This document shows positions 1 to 8,545 of a stretch of 64,000 nucleotides of DNA, in pieces (the stretch's first letter is position 1; every line of letters begins with the position of its first letter). The translations under genes were made by a program, and so were the position numbers. The notes beneath the pieces are model-generated. The model ran no database searches. It was not told where the DNA came from and was given only the letters and a program-made list of their open reading frames with translations. The DNA comes from Rhodovibrionaceae bacterium (GTDB taxonomy: Bacteria > Pseudomonadota > Alphaproteobacteria > Kiloniellales > DSM-21159), in the NCBI GenBank assembly GCA_028279885.1, contig JANQMX010000011.1:21113-85112 (forward strand). The letters run 5' to 3'.

Positions 1-873
1 GCCCAACTCGTGGAACACCGCAGGCGGCAGCGATGCCGAAGACGAACGGACAAAGCGAAAGGCGAGCTTGGACACCGCCTCCGGATTCCGCTTGGCGCGC
101 AGCAATATGGCCTGGTGCATGGTCGGCACGCCCGAATACCAGGTCGGCTGCTCGGCCAAGGCCAAATCGAAGAACTTCAGCGCATTGAAGCCCGACGTGC
201 AGCAGACCGAGGCCCCGGCCTTCATGGAGGCCAGCACCACGGCGATGAGACCGTGGATGTGGAACAGCGGCATGATGTTGAGGCAGTGATCGGCCGGCGT
301 CAGCTTCAAGGTCTCGGCGATGCTGCTGGCTGAGGCAAAGAGATTGGCTTGCGTCAACGGCACGACCTTGGGCCGCGAGGTGGTGCCCGAAGTATGCAGC
401 ACCAATGCCTCGTCCTCGGGCGCCGGCAAGGTATCGTCGGCCTCTTCATCCCAAAGAGAAAAGGCGCCGGCCGGTGCGCCCTCGGCGACACGGATTTCCG
501 CGACCGGAATGCCGAGCGTCGCGGCCGCCGTCCGAACGGGGTTATCGCTTCCGGGGGCGACCAGCACCAGCTTTGGCTTCAGGTCTTCCAGGTAAAAGGC
601 GTACTCGGCCTCTTTGTAGGCGGGGTTCAGTGGCGCGGCCGAGAGGCCCGAGGCGACGGCAAGGAAAGCGCTTGCCATCTCTGGGCCGTTGGGCAGCACG
701 AGAGCCACCCGATCGCCTGCACCGATACCGCGGGCCGCGAGCTGTCGGCGTATCGCGGTGCAATGCGCCCGCAGAGCACCATAGGTCAGCGTCGGTCGTT
801 CCGGGGCGGCCAAGGCGCGCGCGTTCTCGTCACCGCCATAAAGCAAGCTTTGCACGATCGGCTCTGTCGACAT
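1..873 (-). CDS. AMP-dependent acyl-CoA synthetase, N-terminal part
   Basis: Adenylate-forming ligase that activates a carboxylic acid through an acyl-AMP to its CoA thioester. The visible 291 residues match the N-terminal domain of the ANL family. The P-loop-like motif LHTSGTTSRPK lies near residue 170 and is followed by NIMPLFHIHGLIA, both typical of acyl-CoA and oxalyl-CoA-type ligases. The ATG at 873 has a strong upstream AGGGAGGAGC. The gene runs off the left edge, so the C-terminal lid domain is not seen. It is divergent from the tct operon. The substrate cannot be read from this part. Confidence 0.9.
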   Translation of the reverse strand, partial: MSTEPIVQSLLYGGDENARALAAPERPTLTYGALRAHCTAIRRQLAARGIGAGDRVALVLPNGPEMASAFLAVASGLSAAPLNPAYKEAEYAFYLEDLKPKLVLVAPGSDNPVRTAAATLGIPVAEIRVAEGAPAGAFSLWDEEADDTLPAPEDEALVLHTSGTTSRPKVVPLTQANLFASASSIAETLKLTPADHCLNIMPLFHIHGLIAVVLASMKAGASVCCTSGFNALKFFDLALAEQPTWYSGVPTMHQAILLRAKRNPEAVSKLAFRFVRSSSASLPPAVFHELG

Positions 874-1286
874 GCGCGATGCTCCTCCCTCAATTCCACA
901 GTGATTTAGGCCGTTCGCGCCGAAAGCGAAAGCGGTGCCCGTACTTCACATCAGGGCACAGCCAGATGGAAGCCTCTCGTCAATCGCCAGAAGACGAAAC
1001 TGCGCGTCGGAACGCCAGGTCTCAAAAAAATACCGAAGCTCTGACGAAACCAAATATTCTTACTTTCCAACTAAGTATGATGGTTTTCTATTGCAAGACA
1101 GATCTATCATGAGACATTTTATTGCAATGTTATGTGAATCATACCAATCCGACTCCGCAGTACGCCCGTAATGATACTAAGCTCTTCGTGCGAGAAACGA
1201 GAGATCTCTGCTAAGACAATCTTTGATAGCGGGAGCGTGTCGCAGCGAGTAGAGCGACAAGAAGGACAGGAAAGAGGAAGCAAGCA
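874..1286. other. Divergent intergenic region between acyl-CoA ligase and tctC
   Basis: A 413-base gap with no convincing gene. From about 1030 to 1200 it is clearly richer in A+T than its surroundings, which suits a divergent promoter region. The octamer TATTGCAA occurs twice in direct orientation at 1089-1096 and 1120-1127, 31 bases or three helical turns apart, so it could be a regulator-binding pair. I could not fix -35/-10 boxes with confidence. Confidence 0.4.
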
Positions 1287-2267
1287 ATGAATTCGAGCCA
1301 GCGCAAGATTTTGGCTGGTGCGGCCATCGCTGCAGCGACGATGGCAGCAGCCGGCTATCCGACCGCGCAAGCCTTCGAGCCGACAAAGCCCGTCGAGTTC
1401 GTGATCATGGCAGGCAAGGGCGGTGGCGCCGACAAGATGGCACGCCTGATGCAGTCTATCGTCGAGCAAGAGAATCTGTCGCCACGGCCTCTGGTGCCGA
1501 TCAACAAGCCGGGCGGCTCCGGCGCCGAGGCCCTCGTTCACATGAAGGGGGCTGCGGACCCCAACCATACCATCATGGTCACCCTGAACTCTTTCTTCAC
1601 CACGCCGCTGCGCCAGCCGGGGCTCGACGTGGACATCATGACATTCGCACCGGTTGGCCGCATGGCAGAGGACACCTTCCTGCTGTGGGTCCATAAGGAC
1701 GAAGGAATCAATAGCTTTGACGAATTCCTGACCGCGGCCAAAGAACGGGGTCGCGGCTGGGTGATGGGCGGTACCGGCAAGAACTCGGAAGACAACATCA
1801 TCACCGACTTTCTGAACTCGAACTACGGTCTCGAAATCAAGTACGTGCCCTACAAGGGCGGCGGCGAGGTGGCGAAGCAGTTGGCCGGGCAGCAGATTAC
1901 CTCTTCCGTCAACAACCCCTCCGAGGCGCTTGGTTTCTACGATGCCGGAGAGCTCGTGCCGTTGGTCGCCTTCACCGACCAGCGTCTGCCCATGTTCCCC
2001 GACGTGCCGACCCTGAAGGAAGTCGGCGGCGACTTCTCTTACTTCATGCAACGCTCCGTCGTCGGAGCCCCAGGCATGTCGGATGATGCGCTGGCCTACT
2101 ACACCGATTTGTTCCAGAAGGCCTATGCCACGCCGACCTGGCAGAAGTACAAGTCAGACAAGTCGCTGATGGGCGACTTCATGGCTGGCGATGACCTCAA
2201 AGGTTACTGGCAAACGCAGCGTGACCGCCACGAGACCATTCTCAAGGCATCGGGTGCGATCAACTAA
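1287..2267 (+). CDS. Tripartite tricarboxylate transporter substrate-binding protein (TctC/Bug family)
   Basis: Periplasmic receptor that captures an organic acid and delivers it to the TctA/TctB membrane complex. Residues 1-29 form a signal peptide ending TAQA, and the 326-residue length is normal. Family features include the GGGADKMAR region in the first lobe, NKPGGSGAEA, the YVPYKGGGE motif near residue 188, and FPDVPTLKEVG in the C-terminal lobe. The ATG follows AGAGGAAGC at a good distance. It heads a tctC-tctB-tctA operon. Bug receptors vary widely in ligand, so the substrate is unknown. Confidence 0.93.
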   Translation: MNSSQRKILAGAAIAAATMAAAGYPTAQAFEPTKPVEFVIMAGKGGGADKMARLMQSIVEQENLSPRPLVPINKPGGSGAEALVHMKGAADPNHTIMVTLNSFFTTPLRQPGLDVDIMTFAPVGRMAEDTFLLWVHKDEGINSFDEFLTAAKERGRGWVMGGTGKNSEDNIITDFLNSNYGLEIKYVPYKGGGEVAKQLAGQQITSSVNNPSEALGFYDAGELVPLVAFTDQRLPMFPDVPTLKEVGGDFSYFMQRSVVGAPGMSDDALAYYTDLFQKAYATPTWQKYKSDKSLMGDFMAGDDLKGYWQTQRDRHETILKASGAIN

Positions 2268-2280
2268 CCAATAACGAAAC

Positions 2281-2317
2281 ACCCGGGAAGTCGCCAAGCG
2301 GCGGTAACTGACCGGGT
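2281..2317. repeat. Inverted repeat between tctC and tctB
   Basis: ACCCGG at 2281-2286 pairs with CCGGGT at 2312-2317, and a smaller CGCC/GGCG hairpin lies inside. There is no U-run. By analogy with other solute-binding-protein operons it may stabilise or limit the distal message so that the receptor is made in excess. That role is inference. Confidence 0.35.
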
Positions 2318-2356
2318 CGTCACTGTGGGTAGGTAGAGTCGCGGGGAGTGCCGGGC

Positions 2357-2887
2357 ATGCGCAGAGCCGAGATCGTCACGGCCGTCATTCTTGGCCTCCT
2401 CTCGATCTACTTCATGTGGAAGAGCGGCGAGCCGCCCGCGTGGAACCCGGACGCAGCCCGCTTCGACAACATCTGGTTCATCCCCGATGAAGGACCGGGC
2501 AGCGGCTTCTGGCCCTTCTGGTTGTCGGCCGTCATGCTCGGTTGCTGCATCTGGATCGGCTGGAACTGGTATCGCAAGACGTCGCCGCAGTCGCGTTCCC
2601 GGGAGCGCTATCTCAGTGACTACGAAGTCCGCGCACTGGTCTTCGTCTGCGGAGGCCTGCTGGGTTTTCTGCTGCTGATCGATGTGATCGGCTATTACGG
2701 AGCGATCTTCGTTTTCCTGCTCTACTACATTCGGATCATCGGCCGTCATTCGCTGGCCACGACCTTCGCAATCTCCACAGCCGTCCCCGTCGCGGCTTTC
2801 TTCTTCTTCGATGTCGCCATGCGTATCGTCTTGCCGAAGGGCTATCTCGAGCCTGCCTTCGTGCCGCTCTACGACATCTTCCTATAA
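2357..2887 (+). CDS. Tripartite tricarboxylate transporter small membrane subunit (TctB)
   Basis: Small membrane partner of TctA. The 176-residue protein has about four hydrophobic segments, near residues 9-21, 55-75, 95-115 and 118-160, in the usual TctB arrangement, including a charged loop RSRERYLSDYEVRAL before the third. I prefer the ATG at 2357 because GGGGAG lies eight bases upstream. A GTG three codons earlier is possible. It lies 89 bases after tctC and 19 bases before tctA. Confidence 0.85.
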   Translation: MRRAEIVTAVILGLLSIYFMWKSGEPPAWNPDAARFDNIWFIPDEGPGSGFWPFWLSAVMLGCCIWIGWNWYRKTSPQSRSRERYLSDYEVRALVFVCGGLLGFLLLIDVIGYYGAIFVFLLYYIRIIGRHSLATTFAISTAVPVAAFFFFDVAMRIVLPKGYLEPAFVPLYDIFL

Positions 2888-2906
2888 GGCTTTCCCGTAG
2901 CGCAGC

Positions 2907-4442
2907 ATGGAAATCCTCGCCGCACTTATCGATGGGTTCTGGGTTGCGCTGCAACCGGTCAACCTCGGCCTCGCCTTCATCGGCGTGGTTGTCGGCCTTT
3001 TCGTCGGTGCGATGCCGGGGTTGGGTTCGGTCAACGGGGTCGCCATCCTGCTGCCCTTCACCTTCGTCATTCAGCAGATGACGGGTACAGCGACCTCGCC
3101 GATGATCTTTCTTGCCGCTGTCTACTACGGAGCCATGTACGGCGGTGCGATCTCGTCCATCACGCTGGGGATTCCCGGCGCCTCGACCGCAGTCGCCACG
3201 ACCTTTGACGGACGCCCCCTTGCCCTCAGCGGCCATGCCGACAGGGCCTTGGTGATCGCCGCGCTGGCATCGTTTGTTGGCGGCACCATCTCCACCATTC
3301 TCTTCACGCTGTTCGCGCCACCGCTCGCGACCGTGGCGCTGGAGTTTGGCGACCCCGAAATCTTCGCCCTCATGCTCCTCGCCTTCGCCACCTTCATCGG
3401 GCTTGGCGGCGAAGACGTGCCCAAGACAATCTTCTCCATCTGCTTCGGCCTGGTGTTGGCAACAGTGGGCTTCGACATCGTCTCCGGCGAGCCGCGGCTG
3501 GTGTTCTTCGACATCACCGGCTTCAGCCACGGCATTCGCTTCCTGGTTCTGGCCATCGGTATCTACGGCATCGGCGAGATGCTCTGGACGATCAACGCCA
3601 GCCGATCCGAGGACAAGATGTCGAAGGTCACCATTTCGACCAACCGTATCATCGACGGTGTTCGGCGCTTCGGACAAACCTGGCGCGGCACGACGATCGG
3701 CTCGACGCTCGGCTTTTTCGTCGGCATCCTGCCTGCAGCAGGCGCAACGCCCGCTTCGCTGATGTCCTATGGCGTTGCCAAGATGACGGCAAAGGAGCCG
3801 AAGTCTTTCGGCAAGGGGAACGCCGACGGCGTCGCGGCGCCGGAGTCGGCCAACAACTCGGCCTCGACCGGTGCCATGCTACCGATGATGACTCTGGGCA
3901 TACCGGGCTCGCCGACCACCGCCGTGCTGCTCGCCGGGATGGTAATCTGGGGCCTGCAGCCGGGACCGCTGCTCTTCTCCGAGCAGCCCGATTTCGTCTG
4001 GCCGCTGATCGGGTCCTTCTACATTTCCAACTTCGTGGCGGTGCTGGTGAACCTGGCCTTCATCCCGGTCTTCATCTGGATGCTGCGCATGCCCTTCAAC
4101 ATCCTGGCATCGCTGATCTTCGTGCTGTCGGTTGTCGGTACCTACGCCGCCTATCAGAACATGTTCGACGTGTGGCTGATGGTGTTCTTCGGCATCGGCG
4201 CCTACTTCCTGCGCAAGCTGGACTATCCGGTCGCGCCAGCGGTGCTGGCGATCGTGCTTGGCCCCATCGCCGAACCGAAGCTCAGGCAGTCGTTGCTCTT
4301 CTCGGACGGAGACATCAGCATCTTCTTCACCCGGCCGATCTCCGGCCCGATCATGATCATCGCGATCGTGCTGATCCTCTTCCCGGTCATCCGCTTCCTG
4401 CTGCGCCGGCTGCGGCGGCAATCGACGCCTGCCTCCGAGTAA
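2907..4442 (+). CDS. Tripartite tricarboxylate transporter large permease (TctA)
   Basis: Integral membrane permease of the TTT transporter. The 511-residue protein is full length with about 12 hydrophobic segments. The TctA signature regions are clear: VGAMPGLGSVNGVAILLPFTF near residue 35, YGAMYGGAISSITLGIPG near residue 75, and the second repeat GNADGVAAPESANNSASTGAMLPMMTLGIPGSPTTAVLL near residues 310-350. It closes the operon and faces a convergent proline-racemase-family gene. The 115 bases between them show no clear terminator. Confidence 0.95.
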   Translation: MEILAALIDGFWVALQPVNLGLAFIGVVVGLFVGAMPGLGSVNGVAILLPFTFVIQQMTGTATSPMIFLAAVYYGAMYGGAISSITLGIPGASTAVATTFDGRPLALSGHADRALVIAALASFVGGTISTILFTLFAPPLATVALEFGDPEIFALMLLAFATFIGLGGEDVPKTIFSICFGLVLATVGFDIVSGEPRLVFFDITGFSHGIRFLVLAIGIYGIGEMLWTINASRSEDKMSKVTISTNRIIDGVRRFGQTWRGTTIGSTLGFFVGILPAAGATPASLMSYGVAKMTAKEPKSFGKGNADGVAAPESANNSASTGAMLPMMTLGIPGSPTTAVLLAGMVIWGLQPGPLLFSEQPDFVWPLIGSFYISNFVAVLVNLAFIPVFIWMLRMPFNILASLIFVLSVVGTYAAYQNMFDVWLMVFFGIGAYFLRKLDYPVAPAVLAIVLGPIAEPKLRQSLLFSDGDISIFFTRPISGPIMIIAIVLILFPVIRFLLRRLRRQSTPASE

Positions 4443-4557
4443 GAGCCGCCTCGCGGTCCACACAGCCTTCAGCTAAAGGCCCTGCTACCCTGTCAAGGCC
4501 TTGGCGGCCTGCTCCGCCTGACAGCCCGAAAGGCGCTCGTCCTCAGGCCAAAGCGCT

Positions 4558-5574
4558 CTAACGGATGACGAAGCCTTGGCCGACAGGGTCGTCGGGGTCG
4601 AGCAGCCACTTGCCGTAGCCGGTCAGCTTCGCGGTCCCCTTCACGGTCGGAACAACGGCGCGCAGATTGCCAACCGTTGTCTCGCCGATCAGGCACCCCT
4701 CGAACTGGCCGCTGCCGAGCAGACCTTCCGACTTGATCGGCTGCCCCAGTTTCATCTTCCCGCGCGCCTCGAAGACCGCCATCATCATACTGGTCCCCGT
4801 GCCACCGGGCGAACGGTCGAGCTTGCCGTCGCTAAAGACATGGACGTTGCGGTAGAGGCTATCGGGCCGATCCGGCGCTTGCCAGAAGGTGCAGAAATGC
4901 ACCTTTTCGATGTGCCGTTCGACCGGATGGCGCACGTCCAGCTTGGCGTTGATCTGCTGCTTCACCAACTGCCCCATCTCGGAGAGGTAGCTGCCGTTCT
5001 CCGGGCCGATTGGCCGCTCCTTGTCCGGCCATTCGACCACGGCGAAGAAATTGCCGCCAAAGGCGATGTCGGCCTTGATCGTACCGAAGCCCGGCAGCTC
5101 GATTGGCACATCCTGCTCCAAGACGAAGGCCGGCACGTTCTGAAAGCGGGTCCATTCGACCCTGCCGTTATCGCTGTGTACTTCCGACTTCACCGTTCCG
5201 GCCGGCGTCTCGAACGTGATCCGCGTCGTCGGCTCTCCGATCCCATTCACCAAGTTGTGCGTCACCATGACCATGGACAGCGCGATGGTGCCATGGCCGC
5301 ACATCTCGACATAGCGCTCGCTGTCCATCCAAATCATCCCGGCATCGCTGTCGGCGCCAGATGGGGGAGTCAGAAAAACGCCGAACATGCCGTGGTGGCC
5401 GCGCGGCTCGCACATCAGAGAAGTGCGGACGTGATCGTAGTTTTCCTTCAGAAACTGGCGCTTGCCGAGAATGTCGAGGCCGGACGGATAGGGGATACCG
5501 CTATGGACGATGCAGCTCGGCTCTCCTTCGGTGTGGGTGTAAATCACATCAATGAAGGACTGTCTTTTCATCAT
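4558..5574 (-). CDS. Proline racemase superfamily protein with non-canonical second active-site residue
   Basis: Member of the proline racemase / 4-hydroxyproline epimerase / trans-3-hydroxyproline dehydratase fold, 338 residues, about the usual length. The first catalytic motif MCGHGT carries the expected Cys. The second reads DRSPGGTGTS, with Gly where racemases and epimerases have Cys and the dehydratases have Thr. That makes two-base racemisation unlikely and leaves dehydration or another lyase-type reaction as alternatives. It lies 57 bases downstream of dctM on the same strand, so it is probably the last gene of the TRAP operon, acting on the imported compound. Confidence 0.88.
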   Translation of the reverse strand: MMKRQSFIDVIYTHTEGEPSCIVHSGIPYPSGLDILGKRQFLKENYDHVRTSLMCEPRGHHGMFGVFLTPPSGADSDAGMIWMDSERYVEMCGHGTIALSMVMVTHNLVNGIGEPTTRITFETPAGTVKSEVHSDNGRVEWTRFQNVPAFVLEQDVPIELPGFGTIKADIAFGGNFFAVVEWPDKERPIGPENGSYLSEMGQLVKQQINAKLDVRHPVERHIEKVHFCTFWQAPDRPDSLYRNVHVFSDGKLDRSPGGTGTSMMMAVFEARGKMKLGQPIKSEGLLGSGQFEGCLIGETTVGNLRAVVPTVKGTAKLTGYGKWLLDPDDPVGQGFVIR

Positions 5575-5631
5575 GGTCGCACTTCACTTCTGATTGGGTT
5601 GATAGGAATGGCCGCCGTTTTGGACGGCGCG

Positions 5632-6912
5632 CTAGAGCCCCAGGGCACGCGGAACGGCGAGCACCATCGTTTCGGGGAAGAAGATGACCAGCAGCAGCAC
5701 GGCAAGCATCACCGCGATGAACGGCAAGTTGGCTCGGGTCAACGTGAAGATGTCGACCTTGGCCAGCACACTGGTGATGAAAAGCGCGGCCCCGACCGGC
5801 GGGGTCTGCTGGCCAATGCCCCAGCAGAGAACCACCACCATTCCGAAATGAACCGGATCAATGCCGAGCAACGTCACCACCGGATAGAACAGCGGCACGA
5901 TGATGAACATCATCGCAATGCCGTCCAGGAAGGTCCCGGCGACGATCAACACCAAGCTAAGCACGATCAGGAAAAGGGTCGGCGACATCTCGGCTTCGGC
6001 GATCGGGCCGAGCAGACTGTCCGCCAGCGACTGGTAGGTGAAGGTGAACCCAAGCACATGGGCCGTCGCCGTGACCAGCATCACGGCACCGCTCAGGACG
6101 GCAGCCTCGACGAAGGTACTGTAAAGGCGGCGCAAGGAAAGAGAGCGATAGAACACGGTGCTGACGACGATACCGTAGACGACGGCGACCGCGGACGCCT
6201 CGGTCGGCGTGAAGACTCCGCCCAGGATACCGCCCAGGATGATCACCGGCATGGCGAGCGCGGGCAGCGCCCGGACGAAGGCGCGCAGCGTCTTGCTCAA
6301 AGAGAAAGGGGCTTCCGCCGGATAGCCCTCGCGCGTCGAGATGACCCAGGCGGCGGCGATCAGGCCCATGCCGAGCAACAACCCGGCCACCAACCCGGCA
6401 GCGAAGAGCGCGCCGGTCGAGATACCGATGAAGGCACCGAGAATGACCATCGGCACGCTGGGCGGTATAATGATGCCGATGGTCGAGGATGCGGCCGTAA
6501 CGGCCCCGGTGAAGGCCCGGCTATAGCCCCGCTTCACCATCGGTCGGATGAGAATCCCGCCGACCGCGGCGGTATCGGACATCGAGGTCCCGCTCATTCC
6601 GGCAAAAAACATGCTCGTGACGACGTTGACCGCGGCGAGCCCGCCCCGCAGCTGGCCGACGAGTGTCTTGGCGAAGTCCACCAACTGACCCGAGATGCCG
6701 CTACGCGACATGATCTGCCCGGCGAGAATAAAGAGAGGGACGGCGAGCAGCGGGAAGCTCTGCACCCCGCGGTACAGCCGCTGCGCGACGACCAGAAGGT
6801 CGATGCCTGCGACCGCCAAGCTTATGACCGATACGGCAACGAGAGCGTAAGCGATCGGCAATCCGAAGCCGATCAGGCCGAGCAAGCCGCAAAGAACGAG
6901 AAGCAGTTCCAT
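5632..6912 (-). CDS. TRAP transporter large permease (DctM)
   Basis: Main membrane subunit of a TRAP transporter, 426 residues with about 12 hydrophobic segments. Recognisable parts are FGLPIAYAL near the start, PLFILAGQIMSRSGIS, FFAGMSGTSMSDTAAVGGILI and the LCWGIGQQTPPVGAALFI segment near the end. The open frame extends further upstream, but the ATG at 6912 gives the normal DctM beginning MELLLVLCGLLG and lies ten bases after dctQ, so I use it. It forms a dctP-dctQ-dctM operon. Confidence 0.94.
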   Translation of the reverse strand: MELLLVLCGLLGLIGFGLPIAYALVAVSVISLAVAGIDLLVVAQRLYRGVQSFPLLAVPLFILAGQIMSRSGISGQLVDFAKTLVGQLRGGLAAVNVVTSMFFAGMSGTSMSDTAAVGGILIRPMVKRGYSRAFTGAVTAASSTIGIIIPPSVPMVILGAFIGISTGALFAAGLVAGLLLGMGLIAAAWVISTREGYPAEAPFSLSKTLRAFVRALPALAMPVIILGGILGGVFTPTEASAVAVVYGIVVSTVFYRSLSLRRLYSTFVEAAVLSGAVMLVTATAHVLGFTFTYQSLADSLLGPIAEAEMSPTLFLIVLSLVLIVAGTFLDGIAMMFIIVPLFYPVVTLLGIDPVHFGMVVVLCWGIGQQTPPVGAALFITSVLAKVDIFTLTRANLPFIAVMLAVLLLVIFFPETMVLAVPRALGL

Positions 6913-6922
6913 CAGCGCCCTG

Positions 6923-7426
6923 CTAGATCTCGCCCGAAAACGCGCTGTCACCGGTGCCGAACACAGCTTCGCCCCGCCGGGCGCGCCGCATCGCCCCCAC
7001 CCACTCCACCAGCGCCTGAATGGCGATCAGGAACCCGCTCAACGGAATGGCGGCATAGAGCAGGCCCAAGGAAAGCTCCAGGACCAGCGTACTCTGCTCG
7101 TGGAACAGCAGAACCTGGCGCCCCCCGTAAAAAACCATGACCGCGGCAATGAGAAGCACGATCGACTGGTTCAAGGAATGGACGACAGCCTGCGCGGCGA
7201 CCGGGAGGCGGGCAACCAGAACCTCGACCTTGAGATGAGCGCTTTTGCGCGCCGCAAGATAGGCGCCCAGAAATGTGATGTAGGTCAGGAGCGCCAGAGA
7301 GGCCTCGAAGCTCCAGGACAACGCCGAATCCAGGACGTAGCGGAAGATAACGGCCGCGAAGGCGATCAGCACGGTCACGGCCAACAGGCCCGCGCAGATC
7401 GCCTCCAGGATTCGGTCGGTCCACAT
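6923..7426 (-). CDS. TRAP transporter small permease (DctQ)
   Basis: Small membrane subunit that bridges the periplasmic receptor and DctM. The 167 residues carry four hydrophobic segments, near 9-29, 44-58, 83-103 and 125-145, with the family pattern FRYVLDSALSWSFEASLALLTY and GAYLAARKSAHLKVE. It lies 33 bases after dctP and ten before dctM, so the three are surely co-transcribed. Confidence 0.92.
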   Translation of the reverse strand: MWTDRILEAICAGLLAVTVLIAFAAVIFRYVLDSALSWSFEASLALLTYITFLGAYLAARKSAHLKVEVLVARLPVAAQAVVHSLNQSIVLLIAAVMVFYGGRQVLLFHEQSTLVLELSLGLLYAAIPLSGFLIAIQALVEWVGAMRRARRGEAVFGTGDSAFSGEI

Positions 7427-7459
7427 GACGAAGAGTCTAAAGGCTTAGGATCTGACGGC

Positions 7460-8458
7460 TTATGGGGTGGCTGCCGACACCAAATCGATCAGCGTCTTGG
7501 CGGCCTCTCCGTTCTCTGCCGCCCAGTCGTCCCAAATCGGCTTCGATGCCTCGACGAAAGCGGCCGTGTCGGCTTCGTTCACCGCCATACCCTGGCCCTT
7601 GAGGTAATCGATGATCTCACCTTCGGCCTCCTGCCCCAGCTTACGGGTGTAATCCGCGGCTTCGCGGCCGGCCTGCTCGAAGATCTCCTGGGTCGCCGGG
7701 TCCAGCTTCTGGAAACTGTCCTCGCTCATCAGCAGGTAAGTCACGGTATAGAGGTGGTTGGTGATCGAAAGATACTTCTGAACCTCATAGAACTTGGTGA
7801 CCTTGGCCCAGATGACCGGGTTTTCCTGGCCGTCGAAGACCCCGGTCTGCAGCGCCGTATAGAGCTCCTTGAACGGCAAGGGCGACGCGTTGGCGCCATA
7901 GGTGTTGAAGATCTTGATGCGCAACTTGCTGGACGGCGTACGCATCTTCACGCCATCGAGGTCGGCCGGCGTCGAAATCGGCCGGACGTTGTTGGTGATC
8001 TGACGAAAGCCGCCCTCCATGAAGCCGAGGACACGCAGGCCCTTTTTCGCCAAACGCTCTTCAATCCACTCGCCGGCCTCGCCGTTCATGGCCGCGGCGA
8101 TATGGTCGCGGTTCTGAAAGATGTAGGGCAATGCCGTCGCGCCGAGCGCCGAGTCGACCGTCGTGATCGGCGTTTCGATGGTGGCGATATCCAGGGTGCC
8201 GGCCTGCATCGACTCGATGGAGCTCACTTGATCGCCGAGCGCGCTGGAGTGGAACCGTTTGATCCCCACCTTGTCGCCGGCGCGCTCCTCGACGATCTCG
8301 GCGAAGCGCTTCATGCCGAGATAGGCGATGCCTTCCTCATTGCCGACGGCGTTGGCCCGAAGTTCCCGGTCCGCGGCGGTGGCCGTATGCGCGATGGCGG
8401 ACAGAACGGCGAAGGCGCCGAAGAGCGCAATCAGCATCCGGATTCCGAATGGTCTCAT
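7460..8458 (-). CDS. TRAP transporter substrate-binding protein (DctP family)
   Basis: Periplasmic receptor, 332 residues, with a signal peptide of about 29 residues ending ATAA. DctP landmarks are MKRFAEIVEERAGDKV near residue 48, DLDGVKMRTPSSKLRIKIFNTYGANASPLPFKELYTALQTGVFDGQE-type sequence in the middle, and the conserved Arg in KMRTP that usually binds a carboxylate. The ATG at 8458 has AGGAG eight bases upstream. The frame stays open for 35 more codons, but those do not resemble a signal sequence. The promoter region is shared with a divergent GlxA-type regulator. Confidence 0.93.
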   Translation of the reverse strand: MRPFGIRMLIALFGAFAVLSAIAHTATAADRELRANAVGNEEGIAYLGMKRFAEIVEERAGDKVGIKRFHSSALGDQVSSIESMQAGTLDIATIETPITTVDSALGATALPYIFQNRDHIAAAMNGEAGEWIEERLAKKGLRVLGFMEGGFRQITNNVRPISTPADLDGVKMRTPSSKLRIKIFNTYGANASPLPFKELYTALQTGVFDGQENPVIWAKVTKFYEVQKYLSITNHLYTVTYLLMSEDSFQKLDPATQEIFEQAGREAADYTRKLGQEAEGEIIDYLKGQGMAVNEADTAAFVEASKPIWDDWAAENGEAAKTLIDLVSAATP

Positions 8459-8545
8459 AGCGAAGTACTCCTGTCGGACGGTGAGCAAGGGGGCGATCCC
8501 TTGATTGTGATGGCGCCCCCTATCGCTTATGGGTATATTTACGTC

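Noticed and set aside
4576..7140. An 854-codon open frame on the plus strand opposite the racemase-like and dctM/dctQ genes
   Set aside because: Its translation is rich in Arg, His, Gln and Asp with no domain, and it lies wholly antisense to recognisable genes. High-GC codon bias explains the open frame.
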